DNA of 64,000 nt from Prostheceraeus crozeri (GCA_907163375.1 CAJQUW010002182.1:1-64000), one strand, 5' to 3'; positions 47,174 through 59,328 are shown, counted from the first letter of the stretch. Numbers and translations are program-made. The notes: generated by a model not told the origin, from the sequence alone.

Positions 47174-48598
47174 GTATACATGTATATTCAAAATATGGCT
47201 GTAGTACAGATGACATAACCTCATAATGGAATGAAAGAACTTGTGATGCGACTTCTAAAAGAAAATTACAATGAAGTCCATCATGTGAAGGCTGTATCAC
47301 ATCAAACTACGTGCTACGTGTTGCGTGTTCAAAGTCATAGATATAGGTTAATAAACTATTCATATCAATGGTGATATTTTGAGCGCAGAAGGTAACAGCT
47401 AAACACGCACATGAACGTGTAACACGATAAGAGAAATGAAATGACATGGACTATTTTGAAATTTGAATGTAGCTGTCAAAACGCAGAAGTCAAAAGATGT
47501 TCAACTAGAGACAATCTGATTGCATGTGACAGTTCTGACCACGAAGATCTATGAATGCTATGAAAAAGAATCCTTTATCTCACTATTCATAGACATCTTG
47601 GCTATGACGCTGCTGTGCTTTAACTTCTTGTATGGCTAGCATACCTATTTTCTTGAGAGAGGAAATATCAACTTTTCCTCCCGCAGTTATGGTGTACAGC
47701 CCCAGCGCAGCGAGGGATTGACAGAAGGGAGGAAATGTTTATTTCCTCTCGAAAGAATGTAGCTTTTCATTGTGACTTTTAGATGTCTATTGCTCATTAT
47801 GAAATTGATGCTTCTATCGCGAGATCTATGAATGAGCTTATCCAGGGACTGTCTCGATATCTTGGTAGTCTCTGGCTAATCATGACTTGTTTATACACTT
47901 CTATGATTTGTCCTGTATAGGAGTTTTCTTAGAAAAGTTAACTTTTTGATAACGTTTTGGACTGAAAAGTTGGTTTTTCGTCTCGGCAGTTTGCATGGGA
48001 GAGATATCTTTTCACTCCCACACAAAATGAAGAATGTATATGTCTACGTTTCACACGACGTAGCACGTAGATGATGTGATACTACCGTTTAACCTCTTGC
48101 GTGGCTACATGCACGTGTCTGCGTTTTACACAACGCCCGAAGCCCAACACGTAACACGCAGAAGATGTGATACGACCTTGAGTCTTTGATCTGATGTAGA
48201 TACAATGACTAAGTTATGTAAATTAATCAAGTGAATGAAACAAATGAATTCTGACTTCTTCTTTGTAATTGGCTATTAAATTATTTGTCGTTCTGCACCG
48301 AAGTCACGGAGAATGCACCACTGCTACCATTAGAATGTGTTATTGAAGTTTTCTGCAAAGGTTATTTACCAAAACACTAGTTCAGGATAATTGTAAAGTT
48401 AATTGTATTAGAATACAATGTAGAATTAATTGTATTTAATTCAATAGTTTGCTGAATGCAAGACTAGATAAAGAATTCCGATTGAATGGAATATCTTTTC
48501 TAGGAAAGTCATATTTTCGACATATTTCAGTTTTGGCTTAACTTCTCCACCTTCACCGCTCTTCTTCATTTTATTCCTCTATGCTATGCACTATAAAC
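47174..48598. other. Non-coding stretch containing inverted repeats
   Basis: No gene was found. An inverted-repeat structure occupies 47288-48179; the rest is AT-rich and featureless. Confidence 0.4.
47288..48179. repeat. Possible fold-back element with CACATC...ACGTG ends
   Basis: The left side has AAGGCTGTATCACATC and ACGTGCTACGTGTTGCGTG. The right side has the inverse twice: CACGACGTAGCACGTAGATG near 48055 and CAACACGTAACACGC to GATGTGATACGACCTT near 48150. A nested hairpin lies at about 47651-47763 (CTTTTCCTCCC versus GGGAGGAAATG). Borders and family are uncertain. Confidence 0.45.
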
Positions 48599-48806
48599 CA
48601 GCACCTCCTAAAATCGAAGAAACCTGCATCTTAAAGCGCCACACATTAGAATTTTAGGAGGTTACGTGGAATAGAATTTTGACATACTAAAGAGAACAAT
48701 AACCCTAGTGCGCCAGCCTCCTAAAACGCTTTGCTTTAGGATTTTTTAGTAGTTACAAATAGTGTATTGCTTTAGTGTGTGATTTAGGAGGTGCTGGTTT
48801 AGAGTG
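48599..48806. mobile_element. Short TIR element, AGCACCTCCTAAA family, copy d
   Basis: It starts CACTATAAACCAGCACCTCC and ends GGAGGTGCTGGTTTAGAGTG. Flanking dinucleotides are TG where other copies have TA. It abuts the MADF-like fragment. Confidence 0.85.
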
Positions 48807-49001
48807 TGCTTTGACTGTCGCGAAGATGTCACCACCTGCCCATAGTTTCTTGCATGATAATCCTCCTAGCTGCCTCCCTATAGAACCTTGGCTCTCGCGG
48901 CATTTTAAGCAATCTTCATGATCTTTTTCCGTGCTGCCCCACACTGGAAGACGATTTCTTACAAACTCGATAAACTTCTCGCTATCATACAGACACAGCA
49001 A
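48807..49001 (-). pseudogene. MADF-domain-like fragment
   Basis: The minus-strand frame reads SEKFIEFVRNRLPVWGSTEK, then DHEDCLKCRESQGSIGRQLG. This fits the MADF pattern (a hydrophobic (F/L)I-x-x-V, a P-x-(L/V)W, then a (D/K)-D/H acidic turn and a following helix with I-x-x-x-(L)). MADF is a Myb/SANT-like DNA-binding domain found in host regulators and in the second protein of Harbinger transposons. The expected Trp of the last helix is absent, and the frame then runs into a short TIR element. It could be an exon or a relic; similarity is judged by eye only. Confidence 0.35.
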
Positions 49002-50030
49002 CTAATGAGACCCTTTCTGCTGTGTGAGGATGACGAACTCATTTATTCACACACAGCATACTGTGCAGCAATGTTTTTGTAATACTGAAGTGATTGAGTC
49101 CACACATTTTTCTCTGGTTTTTGGACAACTTTGAAATATGACTAACTTTTCGGTCTCTTGTTCAATTACGCACACACCATGTATGCGTTAAATCAGGAAT
49201 ACGCCGAAACATGTCAAAAGTATAAGATGATGCCTGTGGATGACTGATCCCTCACGTACACAGAAAGACACTGGACTGCTGGTGAGAAGGATCGCCTGCA
49301 GCACTTCTTGCCTAGATAATAATTTGATAAATTTCAAGGTCACTGCACATTACAAAATTCCTACAGATGTACACTTACAAAAGTCGAACAGGTGTAAGAA
49401 TGCTGGAAGGGATGCAGATCGTAGCAATTATATCAATTTCTGTGTTTCAACGGTCAGACAATCACGCATTTTCATTATTTGTGCACGCCTGGATAGCTTG
49501 GGGATGTCAAATATTCAGTCATTTAGTCAATTAATTCATCTGCTATTATGACAGACTTTTCATTGATTGGACAGGCAGGCCATGTGACAAAATCTGCTTT
49601 ACTTAATTTATGAGAGTCAACCACCAAGGAAAATTTTTCAAAAAGCGGATTTCGGATTAATTTGCTTCAATCATTTGCTGAAAAATGTTAACGATATATG
49701 TAATGTTCTTCAACCAAGCATGATTCAGAAAATTTTAATTTCTATCTTCAGCGGTACAGAGAAATAGAACAGAATCAAAAAAAGGCTGGTAAATCCAGCT
49801 TAAAGTCATAGTTGCATAAAAAATCTGCGAGCGAGGTCAGAGAGAGCATTTACAGTCAGAAACGCAATTACTGTCATTAAGAGAGTAGATCTTGGTTGAC
49901 AGTTCTGTAACATAGCGTAAAGATGGACTGATAGTTTTCTTTTCCATGTAAACAATAGAGAAGGACCAAGCAATTTCACTACCGAGAAGAAATAAAACGG
50001 TCAAAATTGACCAGTATGTAACTTCACCCT
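49002..50030. other. Non-coding stretch
   Basis: A 103-codon plus-strand frame at 49240-49551 has no motif I recognise and looks like a chance opening. Confidence 0.3.
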
Positions 50031-50738
50031 CACGAAAATTTTTCATGAGAACTCATGAAATTTAATGCGGATTCATGAGATTATTATGAGTCTCATGATA
50101 TTCTCACAAGAAAATATTTAACTCATGATGTTCTCATGATGCTTTGATCGCGTTCATCAGAAAATCATGAGCATTTATGAGGTCTTCATGAAAATTAGCT
50201 TATAAGTAGTAAGTTATGCATGCTAGCCGCGAAAGGAAATAACCATAAGAAAGCTTCTTCAATCGATCAAGATCTTCAAGGTTAGTCTATAAAAGATAAA
50301 AATAAAAATATATACGATGTATCATGGTGATGTGCAACAGCATTTTCGAAATGATGCATATATAATTTGACTTTACAACTATCATTACGAGATGTTGATC
50401 ATGCAAAATGTTGAAAATAGGCATATATACAATCACAGCTAAACATAAGATCATGATAAATAGTGGTCTATTTTAGCGAATACCGAAATAGCATTGTAGA
50501 CAAGGCGTGTCAATGCTTTGGGGTAATGTGGCTAGGCCAAGAAAGCTTTAATAACTAAATGCGAGAAAAATAAATTCAGAAGTATGAAAAAACAATTATT
50601 AATTTAGTAATGAGATTTTCATGAGAAAGCTCATGAAATTTGATGAGACATTTCATGCGAAAACGTTCCAAATCCGCATTAAATTTCATGAGATATATAT
50701 GAGTAAAAGTCTCATAAAAATCAAGAGAAATTTTCGTG
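50031..50738. mobile_element. Fold-back element rich in CTCATGA motifs
   Basis: The ends are CACGAAAATTTTTCATGAGA and the inverse AGAGAAATTTTCGTG. Both terminal regions contain many copies of CATGAGA or TCTCATGA and the shared stretch ATGAAATTTAATGCGGAT (inverse near 50675). The interior is AT-rich without an open frame. No target duplication was recognised. Confidence 0.7.
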
Positions 50739-50929
50739 ATGTCAGTACTTAATTAATCTTTTTTCATCCATTTAATTATAAATACTCACTTATACTATTA
50801 CATTATTTGCTATTTTAGTCATATATATATATAGATCATATATTTAGATCACAATATCCTAAACCTGTATTGCACAACATGACATAGACATGTTAATGAT
50901 AAAATAATGATAGTTTCATAACTAGAAAC
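50739..50929. other. AT-rich spacer
   Basis: It contains an (AT)n run near 50822 and no gene. Confidence 0.4.
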
Positions 50930-51897
50930 CATCAAAGTCGACTACCACAGAAATCAGGTAACCTACAAGACATATTATTTTGAACATCCAAAAAACTTTT
51001 GAATTTGGCTTAAAAAAGCCGAACAACATAAACCTACACTGTAACACTGCGGACGATGTGCTGGTAATGATACCTTTTTCAGATAATGAAGATATCAATG
51101 AACTTTTAGCCAATGAGAGTAAACATGTGGAACTGTGGTGTAAAAACCACGGACTGACTTTGAATTGCTCCAAAACTAAATCTTTGATAATTCGCAAACC
51201 TTCAGTATCCGCAGAAATCATTCCCGTAGGCAACATTATTCAAGAGATGCGTTTTTTGGGGTTAACTTATGATGAAAAGTTGAACTGGAATTCGCATACT
51301 AAACAAGTTTGTAAGAAGGCCTCTCAACGACTTTATGTTCTGCGAAAGCTGCGTCGCTTCCTTTCAAAAGCGGAACTCAAAATGTTGTATTACTGCTATA
51401 TCTTGAGTGTGTTGGAATACTGTAGCCCCCTATTCCTCGGGATTAGTAAGAAGAACGCTTTACAGATGGAAAAGATTGTGAAAGCTGCCCATAGCATAAT
51501 CTGCGGCACATTTTGCACGTGTAATGACTTCCCTCCTCTTTGGTCTCGGCGACGTGACCATGCTCTAAAGTTGTTCTGTGACATGTCAAACCCACCCAAA
51601 TACTTCATTCCATGGTGCCTCGAAAACTAAAGTATTTAGGTCATTTTGAGATCCCTGCATCAAATTCTGCCCGTCGTGCCAAATCGTTTATTCATCTTTG
51701 CACACTTGCTTCCAATCAAATCAAGGGTGGCACTCCCCTTGAAGATGTATTGTGCATTTGACATTGAGGACATTTATGTGTTGCTTATTTAATTGAGCTT
51801 CACTGTGAATCATTTCTTCAATTTCTTTGTGTATATGTATCTTATGTGAAAGTTGAGATTTTCATTTTGAATATAAACATATAATTATTATTATTAT
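50930..51897 (+). mobile_element. LINE of the CR1/L2/Rex1 group, 3' end only, copy 3
   Basis: The frame 50980-51630 begins just at the catalytic box, here NTADDVLV where the family has YADD. It continues with HGLTLNCSKTKSLII, MRFLGLTYDEKLNWNSH, RLYVLRKLRRFLSKAEL and the cysteine cluster ICGTFCTCN. A shift near 51615 leads to a tail reading NSARRAKSFIHLCTL. The remainder is 3' untranslated, ending in (ATT)n at 51883-51897. The junction with the next element is abrupt: its first bases are missing. It is 5'-truncated and inactive. Confidence 0.8.
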
Positions 51898-52895
51898 TAA
51901 ATCGCTCGATACCAATCGCATACGAAGGATGTATACCAAAATATTTTTTGGCATATTTCTGCATTCTCTTGGTATGTATATTTGTATGCTTTTCGTATAT
52001 TATTTCAAATGTGGCATGCTTTACATACTAAAGCCGTACCAGCACAATGTTAAAAGAAAGCATAAATCATGTCCAAAGTATATTGATTTAAGGCCCTTTG
52101 CCGCCAGTAAAGATCACACTAATGTTACTACTGTTCAGTAAGTAGTGACGTAATGACATTCAAGAGTCATACTTTCAATACTGAATTCGATTTTAATCCA
52201 CGCAAGTCTAAGGCATCTCATGAAAAATCAATAAATATTCAACCATCAACAATTATGCATTATGTAATTTTGAAATTAAGCATATTATCAATCCAAAATA
52301 AAAACGCATTATAATTCATAAACGCAAAAATAGTTATGTTTGAGATATATAGTCAACATGATTTCACGGAAGATATCTTCTGAATGAATTGATGTGAAAC
52401 AACTTGGTTCATAAAGTAGAGCTAACTAAACGTCCTGTTAATGGTGCTAGACAAGTAGCAACGACGACAATTTCGTGGAGCATAAAATTCGCAATAAATC
52501 TAATCTAGTTAAATATCACTCTATCAAGCAGAAAATATTCGCGACTTGTATTACCGAAAAAAGTTATTTGACAGTAGGCTAGTGTGTAATATATATTTTT
52601 TTGCTATGTGACTTAATTAAAGCTGCACATACCAAACACATACCAGGGGCATGCGAATAAGGATGAATTTGCATCGGGTCTCGTATATAAAACATACCAA
52701 CAACTCGTAGGCCTATTTCAGTGTAAAACAGCCAATCACAGATAAAATAGTTTGTATCGCCACATACCAATCACATACGAAAGTAAGTGAGATGTGGTAT
52801 GAAAAACATGCCAGAATTCTGTAAAAATACGAGAATCTCGTATCAGATGTTAGTTTCAAATTGTATGTGATTTTGGTATCCAGCGATTTACAGTG
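51898..52895. mobile_element. Short TIR element, CACTGTAAATCGC family, inverted copy
   Basis: This is a reverse-oriented relative of 17890-18896. The right end is intact (CCAGCGATTTACAGTG then TA). The left end starts at AAATCGCTCGATACC and lacks CACTGT, which is replaced by the LINE tail. Confidence 0.85.
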
Positions 52896-52897
52896 TA

Positions 52898-53230
52898 AGA
52901 TTATGTTGCAGATTTATTTGAATGGTAATATTATCGATGATTTTATTCCCGCCATATCAATGAGGATGAAAAACATCGTCGTTGGCCAACACTGACTACC
53001 ACTTTTGCATGAATGGTGTCTGGCCATTTGGTCGGAAACATCAACTCCACACTTTGCAGTGTTGCAATATGCAATAGTTTCTGGGAACAATTTTGGATGC
53101 TAATCAAATTCTGTATAAACGCACGCCGTTGGAATCGGTCTATGACCTTTCATTATGAAGTTTCTCCTTGCACTGATAAATACTACTTTTCGAATTTCGT
53201 GAAAACAGCTCATGTGCTCATGTTTTTATA
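52898..53230. other. Short non-coding spacer
   Basis: No gene or repeat ends were recognised before the second long-TIR element. Confidence 0.3.
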
Positions 53231-53911
53231 CTCATGCACGGTGATCAGGAAGGTCGCGAAAGTTCGAAAAAATGGGGAATGATTTGCTTTGAAAAAAAGG
53301 TCTTATTGGAGCAAGAGAAGTTATTTAAAAGAAATTAGAAAATCTTTCATCGAGCTCATATCGAGAAAATCGACTTCATTGATTCTTGAAAATCCATAAT
53401 TATTGGAAATCAATAATTTGTGATTTTAGCATACTTACTGAAATTGAGGGTGAACGTTGGGCAAAACATATAAAACTGTGTATTCTTCTGCTAAATTTAG
53501 TCACAACTTTTGAGATTTTTATCGAACCCTGTAGTAGAAAATCGATAATTATCGATTTGATCGATCAATATTTTTCTAAATATTGACAGAAATCAGTGAA
53601 AGTTGCTGCAAATAAAAATTGGGCAGACTTGGTTGATCATCTGCATGCTTGTTAGTTCAGACGCTGAGCTGTAGAAATCCATCGAGTCCTTGCGGAGTAA
53701 ATTATGTGAATGTTTGAATGTTGAATGTTGCATTGCATTTATTATGTTGGACTAGGCCTATTATGTAACTGTCCTCACTATAGCTCCTTAAATACTAATT
53801 GGGCGAATTCGATTAAGAAACTTTATGTCACTGGAATGTGTCTTGTTATGTACGTACGGTACCTAGGAAATATATCTAGCCCATGCAGAATAATCATGTG
53901 AATGTCTGACA
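53231..53911. repeat. Left terminal inverted repeat of IDGG copy 3
   Basis: It includes the landmarks AATCGATAATTATCGATTTG (itself a palindromic tract) and CGTACGGTACCTAGGAAATA, both found inverted at 59329-59940. Confidence 0.9.
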
Positions 53912-54356
53912 AATGGATTACATTTAGGAATACTGTGTCAATAGGCCTAATGTCTTTTTTTTGGATTTTTAGCAAAGTTATATTCATGCATTTGCTTTGT
54001 TTTTTGTTAGTCAGCTTCAGTCAGTTTCACTCCTATTTTGCGTGAAATAAAATTATGATAATTCATAATAATATGTCACTTTGTTTCTTTAATATGAAAT
54101 GATCAATTTATAGACTTTTCCAATGTACATTTCTATGACTTTGCATTGACTTTGTTATTTTTTTCGCAACGCCACTAATTTGCATTGCTCTTTGTTCCTT
54201 GAACGAGTATTATTATGACATTAAGTGCAATATAAACAGGTCCCGGTTCCGAAAGTCTGATGTCATTTCAAACATCAGTGATAATAAAAAACACACACTT
54301 TATGATAAAATAGTATTGTAACCCATCTCCCTGCAACCGACAAATAACATGAAATG

Positions 54357-57233
54357 TTACAAATGTCTACTATTGAATTCAACAACAGTTTGTCTCAATG
54401 CTTGTTCATATCGTGGATTTGAAAGATCATTCACTTTATGCTTCATCCAGAATTCCTTTAGCGCAACATGAGCAGACTCTGATACCTGTTCTGAGTATTG
54501 GCCCAGCGATTTACCAAACCGACAGCAAAATTCGGGAACATGTCGAATCAAGATATGGACTTTCGGAGTGATGCCGATGCCAAAACACAAGTAGGAAGCT
54601 TTGAACTCCGCAATTTTTTCTTGAAAGTCAAATCTCAATGTATTTCCGAAGCATGAATCGACTACATAACAGAGTTTTCGCAAAGAATCAACAAAAGGTA
54701 GGATTTGAATTGGACAAATTGCAGCCAAGGAATCAACATTTTGCAGAAGCTTTCTGCAATCTCCACCGGTAAAATTGCTGCCTCCATGATACCCAACAGG
54801 TTCTACGAAGAATTTTTCGGACCACATGCGTTCTACATCAGGCTATATTGCTTTCAATTCTTGGAAGATTCTGTTAAATGTACCCATCAAAAGATGAAGT
54901 TCAGGTGGTGGTATGATGTTAAGAATCGGTTCTTCTTCACTCCTGACGCTTGATTTAAGTAGCGCTTCGTTGATACAGTTAACCCTCAGAGATCTGAGGG
55001 GGGTCCAGTGGACCCCGGAGTCACATTTTTCTATTTCATTTTTTACGCTGACGATATATCAATCACTCAAGCCCATACAAAATCATCATTTCTGACAGTG
55101 AATCTGCATGTGTTATTTCATTTCAATTGAATCAGTAGAAGTATGCCAGATAGGCCAAGGGGGTCCACTGGACCCCCCTCAGGTCTCAGAGGGTGTAGAA
55201 ATTCCATTACAAAATTTTTGTAATATGTCCACGATGGTGTATAAAGAGTGAAAGTCATTTATTCATTGTTTGCATCATGCTCGTAGATGTGCAATGTGTT
55301 GGAAGATCGCAAAATGTGAATATTTTGCTTTCGCACATGATCTCGCGTGACTGGTTGGTCTATATGAACAACTCGACATAAATCGATGTCCGAAATGAAA
55401 GCTATCATTATATTCATAGTTGAGCAACAAAAACTGATTGATGACAAACTTTTCACAGCAGTAATGATAAGTTTGAGATCTCCACAGCTGTTTTGGTTCT
55501 AGAAGTACAGCAATTTTGACTCATTTTAGGTCTATTTTTGATAGTTTTGGATAAATTTGAAGGAATGTACAAATGGAAAGGATTAGCTGCATGAATTAAA
55601 TCAATTTCATCAAAATCAACTATCTGAAGCTTTATGGTGACACAAAATATCGTAAAGCCGCCTCCTACTACAAATGATGCTGTACTAAATGTGGTTGACT
55701 TACAAAAACACCATATTTTCGCACGTGTTTACTGAGAAGGCTGAAAGTCACTCAAGGGATTCGTTATACCAACCTGCTACACGCAAACATCACTGTTTTA
55801 CTTAAAATCAACTTTCCTAATGTTTTGATATCGATTTAAGCAGGTAAACTAAGAATATGTTAAATGGGTCCACTGGACCCCCCTCAGGTCTCTGAGGGTT
55901 AAAGTATGTTTTGCTGTCGCACAAGTTACCTCCTGAGCGGATCCAACATTGATAGTGATGGCTAATTTTTTTCAATGTCATTGTCTTGGCATCAATCTCC
56001 CAAGCGCCTGAAGTCCCTTCTCAATAACAGGATGGATGTTGAGAGCTTTGAGACTGTATACCACACAAGATATTTGCATGTTTTAGATCACTAGCGAGTT
56101 CATCAAGTCTCTCGATGTTATCCAAACATATTTGCACGTTTCGATATATTTCTTCCATCTCCGGTGCGATTGCAAGGATGAATAAGCCTTTGACACTTCC
56201 TTCCTTAGAGGCAGACAATGATGTCAAGCTATCATCTTCTCTGATGATGTTCAAGCACACTTTGAAGAATCCTTGACCTCCATCAATGCCCAACTTGAAT
56301 ATGAGATTTTCTTCTGTTCGTGGAATATTTCTGATCTCGAATACTTCATCCAAAAATGATTTAATGTCAGCAATCATTACCACGTGTCTCGTGATTGAAG
56401 TGAGACTGTCCTTGCGTGACTTCTTGAAAAAGCCAATCTCGTAAGACTTGAAGTAATTTTCCAGACTCATGACGGACAACTTTTCTTTGAGATTGCATTC
56501 AATGGCGACTCTTCCCAATGCCTGTCTCACTGTTTTTGCTACTGCAGATATCTGATTACTTGAAAGGTTCCTCGAACATTGTAAATCACAAAAGTCTTCG
56601 CTACTGATTCGCCGTTTGAATGTCGAAGTACTGGGAGTATCGAAATCAATTAGAGTAGGTCTGCCACCGGTTTGCAGTTGGAACCCTGTAGATGTTTCAG
56701 GGTTTTCATCGCATTTTCCTGCTAGCATAGAGCTGCAGACCTGTTCTCCTGATTTTGGAGATAAAGTAATTGCATTCTTGATCCTTTCTGCTTTCGTACA
56801 TGAATGATTGTATCCTCTTCCAACTACAGATAGGCATTTTGGACAGAGTTTGATGCTTGTCGGCTGTAATGACAGTTGTGCATCTTGTGATGAAGAATCC
56901 GGGGGAAACCAGAGAGCGTCCACACTTGGCTTTTGCCGGCATATTCTCCGAGAAAGGAGAGGTTCTTGCAATATTACAAACTTGTCACTGACCATCTTCG
57001 CATCCATGTCGTGTAACGCATTTTGCATATTGTTCAAATGACTGAACTTTGAGCTTCGTTCGATAGACTCCATTCTTGTATACATGCAAGAGGTTAAGAT
57101 CACTTTTGCATAAGCCAGATGGCAGTCTATCATCCTCGATCATATATTCATGAAAGACATATTGTTTAATCAAATGTAAGAGAGTCTCTGTTATCGCTTC
57201 ATCGCGGTCAGATTTACCTCCACAGAAATGCAT
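54357..57233 (-). pseudogene. IDGG-family transposase-like gene, copy 3 (interrupted)
   Basis: The minus-strand reading starts near 57233 with CGGKSDRDEAITETLLHL and DDRLPSGLC, the first zinc-binding region of the family. It changes frame and continues (to 56021) with the finger LCPKCLSVVGRGYNHSC, then TGGRPTLIDF, FKLGIDGGQGFFKV (first Asp), KGLFILAIAPEM, ASDLKHANIL (second Asp) and QHPSCY, where the family has HPC-x-W-C. It is then cut by a TTAA-flanked element (54983-55898). Beyond that come IIPPPELHLLMG, an in-frame stop, and the C-terminal piece (54827-54357) with GYHGGSNFTGGDC, ITPKVHILIRHV, YSEQVSESAH and FNSRHL. Several disablements besides the insertion show it is dead. Residues matching copies 1 and 2 define the conserved core. 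Confidence 0.75.
54983..55898. mobile_element. piggyBac-type non-autonomous element, CCCTCAGAGA family, complete
   Basis: It is flanked by TTAA at 54979-54982 and 55899-55902. The ends are CCCTCAGAGATCTGAGGGGG and the inverse. Each end is itself nearly palindromic, continuing into GGTCCAGTGGACCC. A third copy of the terminal motif lies inside at 55160-55195. The 916-bp element has no transposase. TTAA and the CCC start are the piggyBac hallmarks. It sits inside the IDGG gene. Relatives are at 32843 and 63235. Confidence 0.9.
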
Positions 57234-57439
57234 ACCGTATTCCTACACTCTTCATGAGTCCTCTTCGTCTTTGGCATATTGAAATGAAATGCCTTGAATG
57301 ATTCAACAAACTGCGACAAACTATGAAATCTAGAATTGACTTCTAATCAACATGCGATCATGGACACTTATTCTCGCTTCTCGATGACAATAAGATCGTA
57401 TTAGTCCCTGAATAGATCTCCACGCTTCGATTTGATATA

Positions 57440-58876
57440 CAGTGGTGCTCAGATTAATAGAGTAAGCAGATTTTTTTTCCAAAATGTGTTATATTTGAAT
57501 GGATACTATCAATGAGTAACAGAAATATGAATAGTATCATATTATAGTATGAATATGAATATAGTATGAGAACAAGTAACAGGAAATGCTTCAGTATTTT
57601 GTATTGCCTCCTCTGGCATTGATAACTGCCTGAATTCTCCGGGGCATCGAAGAAATTAAAGGAAGAACGGCATCACATATATTTTGGTCTCTGTGCCAGT
57701 GGCGAATCAATGAAGCGATTAAATCACTTTTTGTTGTTGGTTGGTCGATTGATATTTTCTTTTTCAACATCTCCCACAGATTTTCCAATGGATTGAGATC
57801 CGGAGAGTTTCCCGGCCACTTCAGAACCTTCACTTTACGATCTGCTTGAAGAAATTTCATAACAACCTTGGCCGTATGACAGCCATAGAAGTGAAACGAG
57901 TCAAATGTTCACTGCCGTACCAATCAATCACTTGTGGCAAGAGTCGATGTCGTAAAATGTCAATATACTTTTCAGCATTCACCTTACCATCGATCAAATG
58001 CAGTCTACCGGTTCCTTTACCAGAAATGACACTCCAAACCATGATGGAAGTTGGATGTTTGACCGTTGGTTTCAAGCATTCTGGATGGAATTTTTCTGAT
58101 GGTAGACGACGAATATACTGGGCTTTGTCGGCAAGGATTTGGAATGAGCTTTCATCACTAAAGCCTACATTCAACCAGTCTTCTATGGACCAGTGATGAT
58201 GATCAAGACACCATTGTAGCCGTTTAGCTTTCATGTTAGGAGTAAGTTTCGGTTTGCAGCGAGGAGGATGAGCAGAATATCCCAAATTAACCAAATATCG
58301 CCGGATTGTGCTGCACCCAACTACATTTCCTGAAGAACTAAGAGAATGTTTAAGTTGAGCACTGGTTATTCTCCTGTCTTTTCTCACGTCTTTCACTAAA
58401 AGTCTCTTCGCCCTATCATTCAGAACCGGTTTTCTCCCGCAAACATTTTTTCGTGGTGACGAGAGGTCATGAACCGTAAAATTGCGCGATATACTGCTAA
58501 CAGATTGCTGACTTACTGAGCACAATCGCGCAGTTTCAGATTGAGTCTTGCCAAACTTGAGATAAGTTAGTATTTCTGCCTTCTTGGACTCATTCAGATC
58601 TCTTACACGCCCCATATCTCGACGCGACGCTGGTAAAGTGACAGAGAATTGTCGAATTCGTTTGATTTCCAATTTGAATTTGAAAATTTGAACGGCAAGA
58701 CTGAATCAACATTCTGCATAGATATTTATCAAAGTGCATCAAAGTGCAATCTTTATTAACTTTAAGCAGTCGCATCAGTAAAGAGAATGGAATGGTATCA
58801 GGCAACAAGCATTTATCTCAGAGAAAAGATTATGAGATGCTCATTTTCATTTACTCTATTAATTCGAGCACCTCTG
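57440..58876 (-). mobile_element. Tc1-like DNA transposon nested in IDGG copy 3
   Basis: The ends are CAGTGGTGCTCAGATTAATA and the inverse, TATTAATTCGAGCACCTCTG, flanked by TA. The 1.44-kb length and a single minus-strand gene fit Tc1 elements. It inserted between the right TIR and the start of the IDGG gene. Confidence 0.9.
57591..58615 (-). pseudogene. Tc1-like transposase, one frameshift
   Basis: The chosen start is MGRVRDLNESKKAEI, as in other Tc1 proteins; the frame is open 19 codons further upstream. The paired-like helix-turn-helix region follows (GKTQSETARLCSVSQQSVSS, then GRKPVLNDRAKRLLV and RRITSAQLKHSL). The catalytic domain has VGFSDESSFQI with the first Asp, then SIMVWSVISGKGTGRLH and WYGSEH. 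A frameshift near 57895 separates this from the last part. In the shifted frame FYGCHTAKVV replaces the usual D-G/N-x-x-x-H, so the second catalytic Asp appears to be Tyr. The end keeps WPGNSPDLNPLENLWEMLK with the final Glu. Two defects in an otherwise complete protein suggest fairly recent loss of activity. Confidence 0.9.
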
Positions 58877-59328
58877 TATATTCTGAAACCTTAGTGTTCA
58901 TCAAACCGTAATTAGATGATCGAAGTACTCAGTTGACAGATTATACTTATTTTTTTATTATATTTTTTCATACAGGACATACGTATTTATGCTGAATAGA
59001 ATGAAAAGCAACAGACCGGTTAGCTTCGATGGATAATGAGCCATAATGATTCAAGGCCATTTTGGCTGCAGAACTAACATCACAGCTTGATTCAAGAGTT
59101 TTGCTGATGTTTATTAAGTAACAACGAAAAGTTGTCAACTAAATTAGGCACGAATGAACACTACATGCAATACTCGCAAGAAACAAAGTATAATTAGTTG
59201 AATAAGCGCTCGATATATTTATCAGATGTCGTTTATACGCAACAACTCAATACCCTATTAACACAACATTAGCTAAAAAATCGCTTGATAAGTACTTGAG
59301 GACATACACAGAAAAATATAACCCATAT

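Noticed and set aside
49240-49551. 103-codon plus-strand frame
   Set aside because: Composition and sequence show no domain, and no splice or start context supports it.
53386-53586. Short plus-strand frame
   Set aside because: It lies entirely within a terminal inverted repeat that is non-coding.
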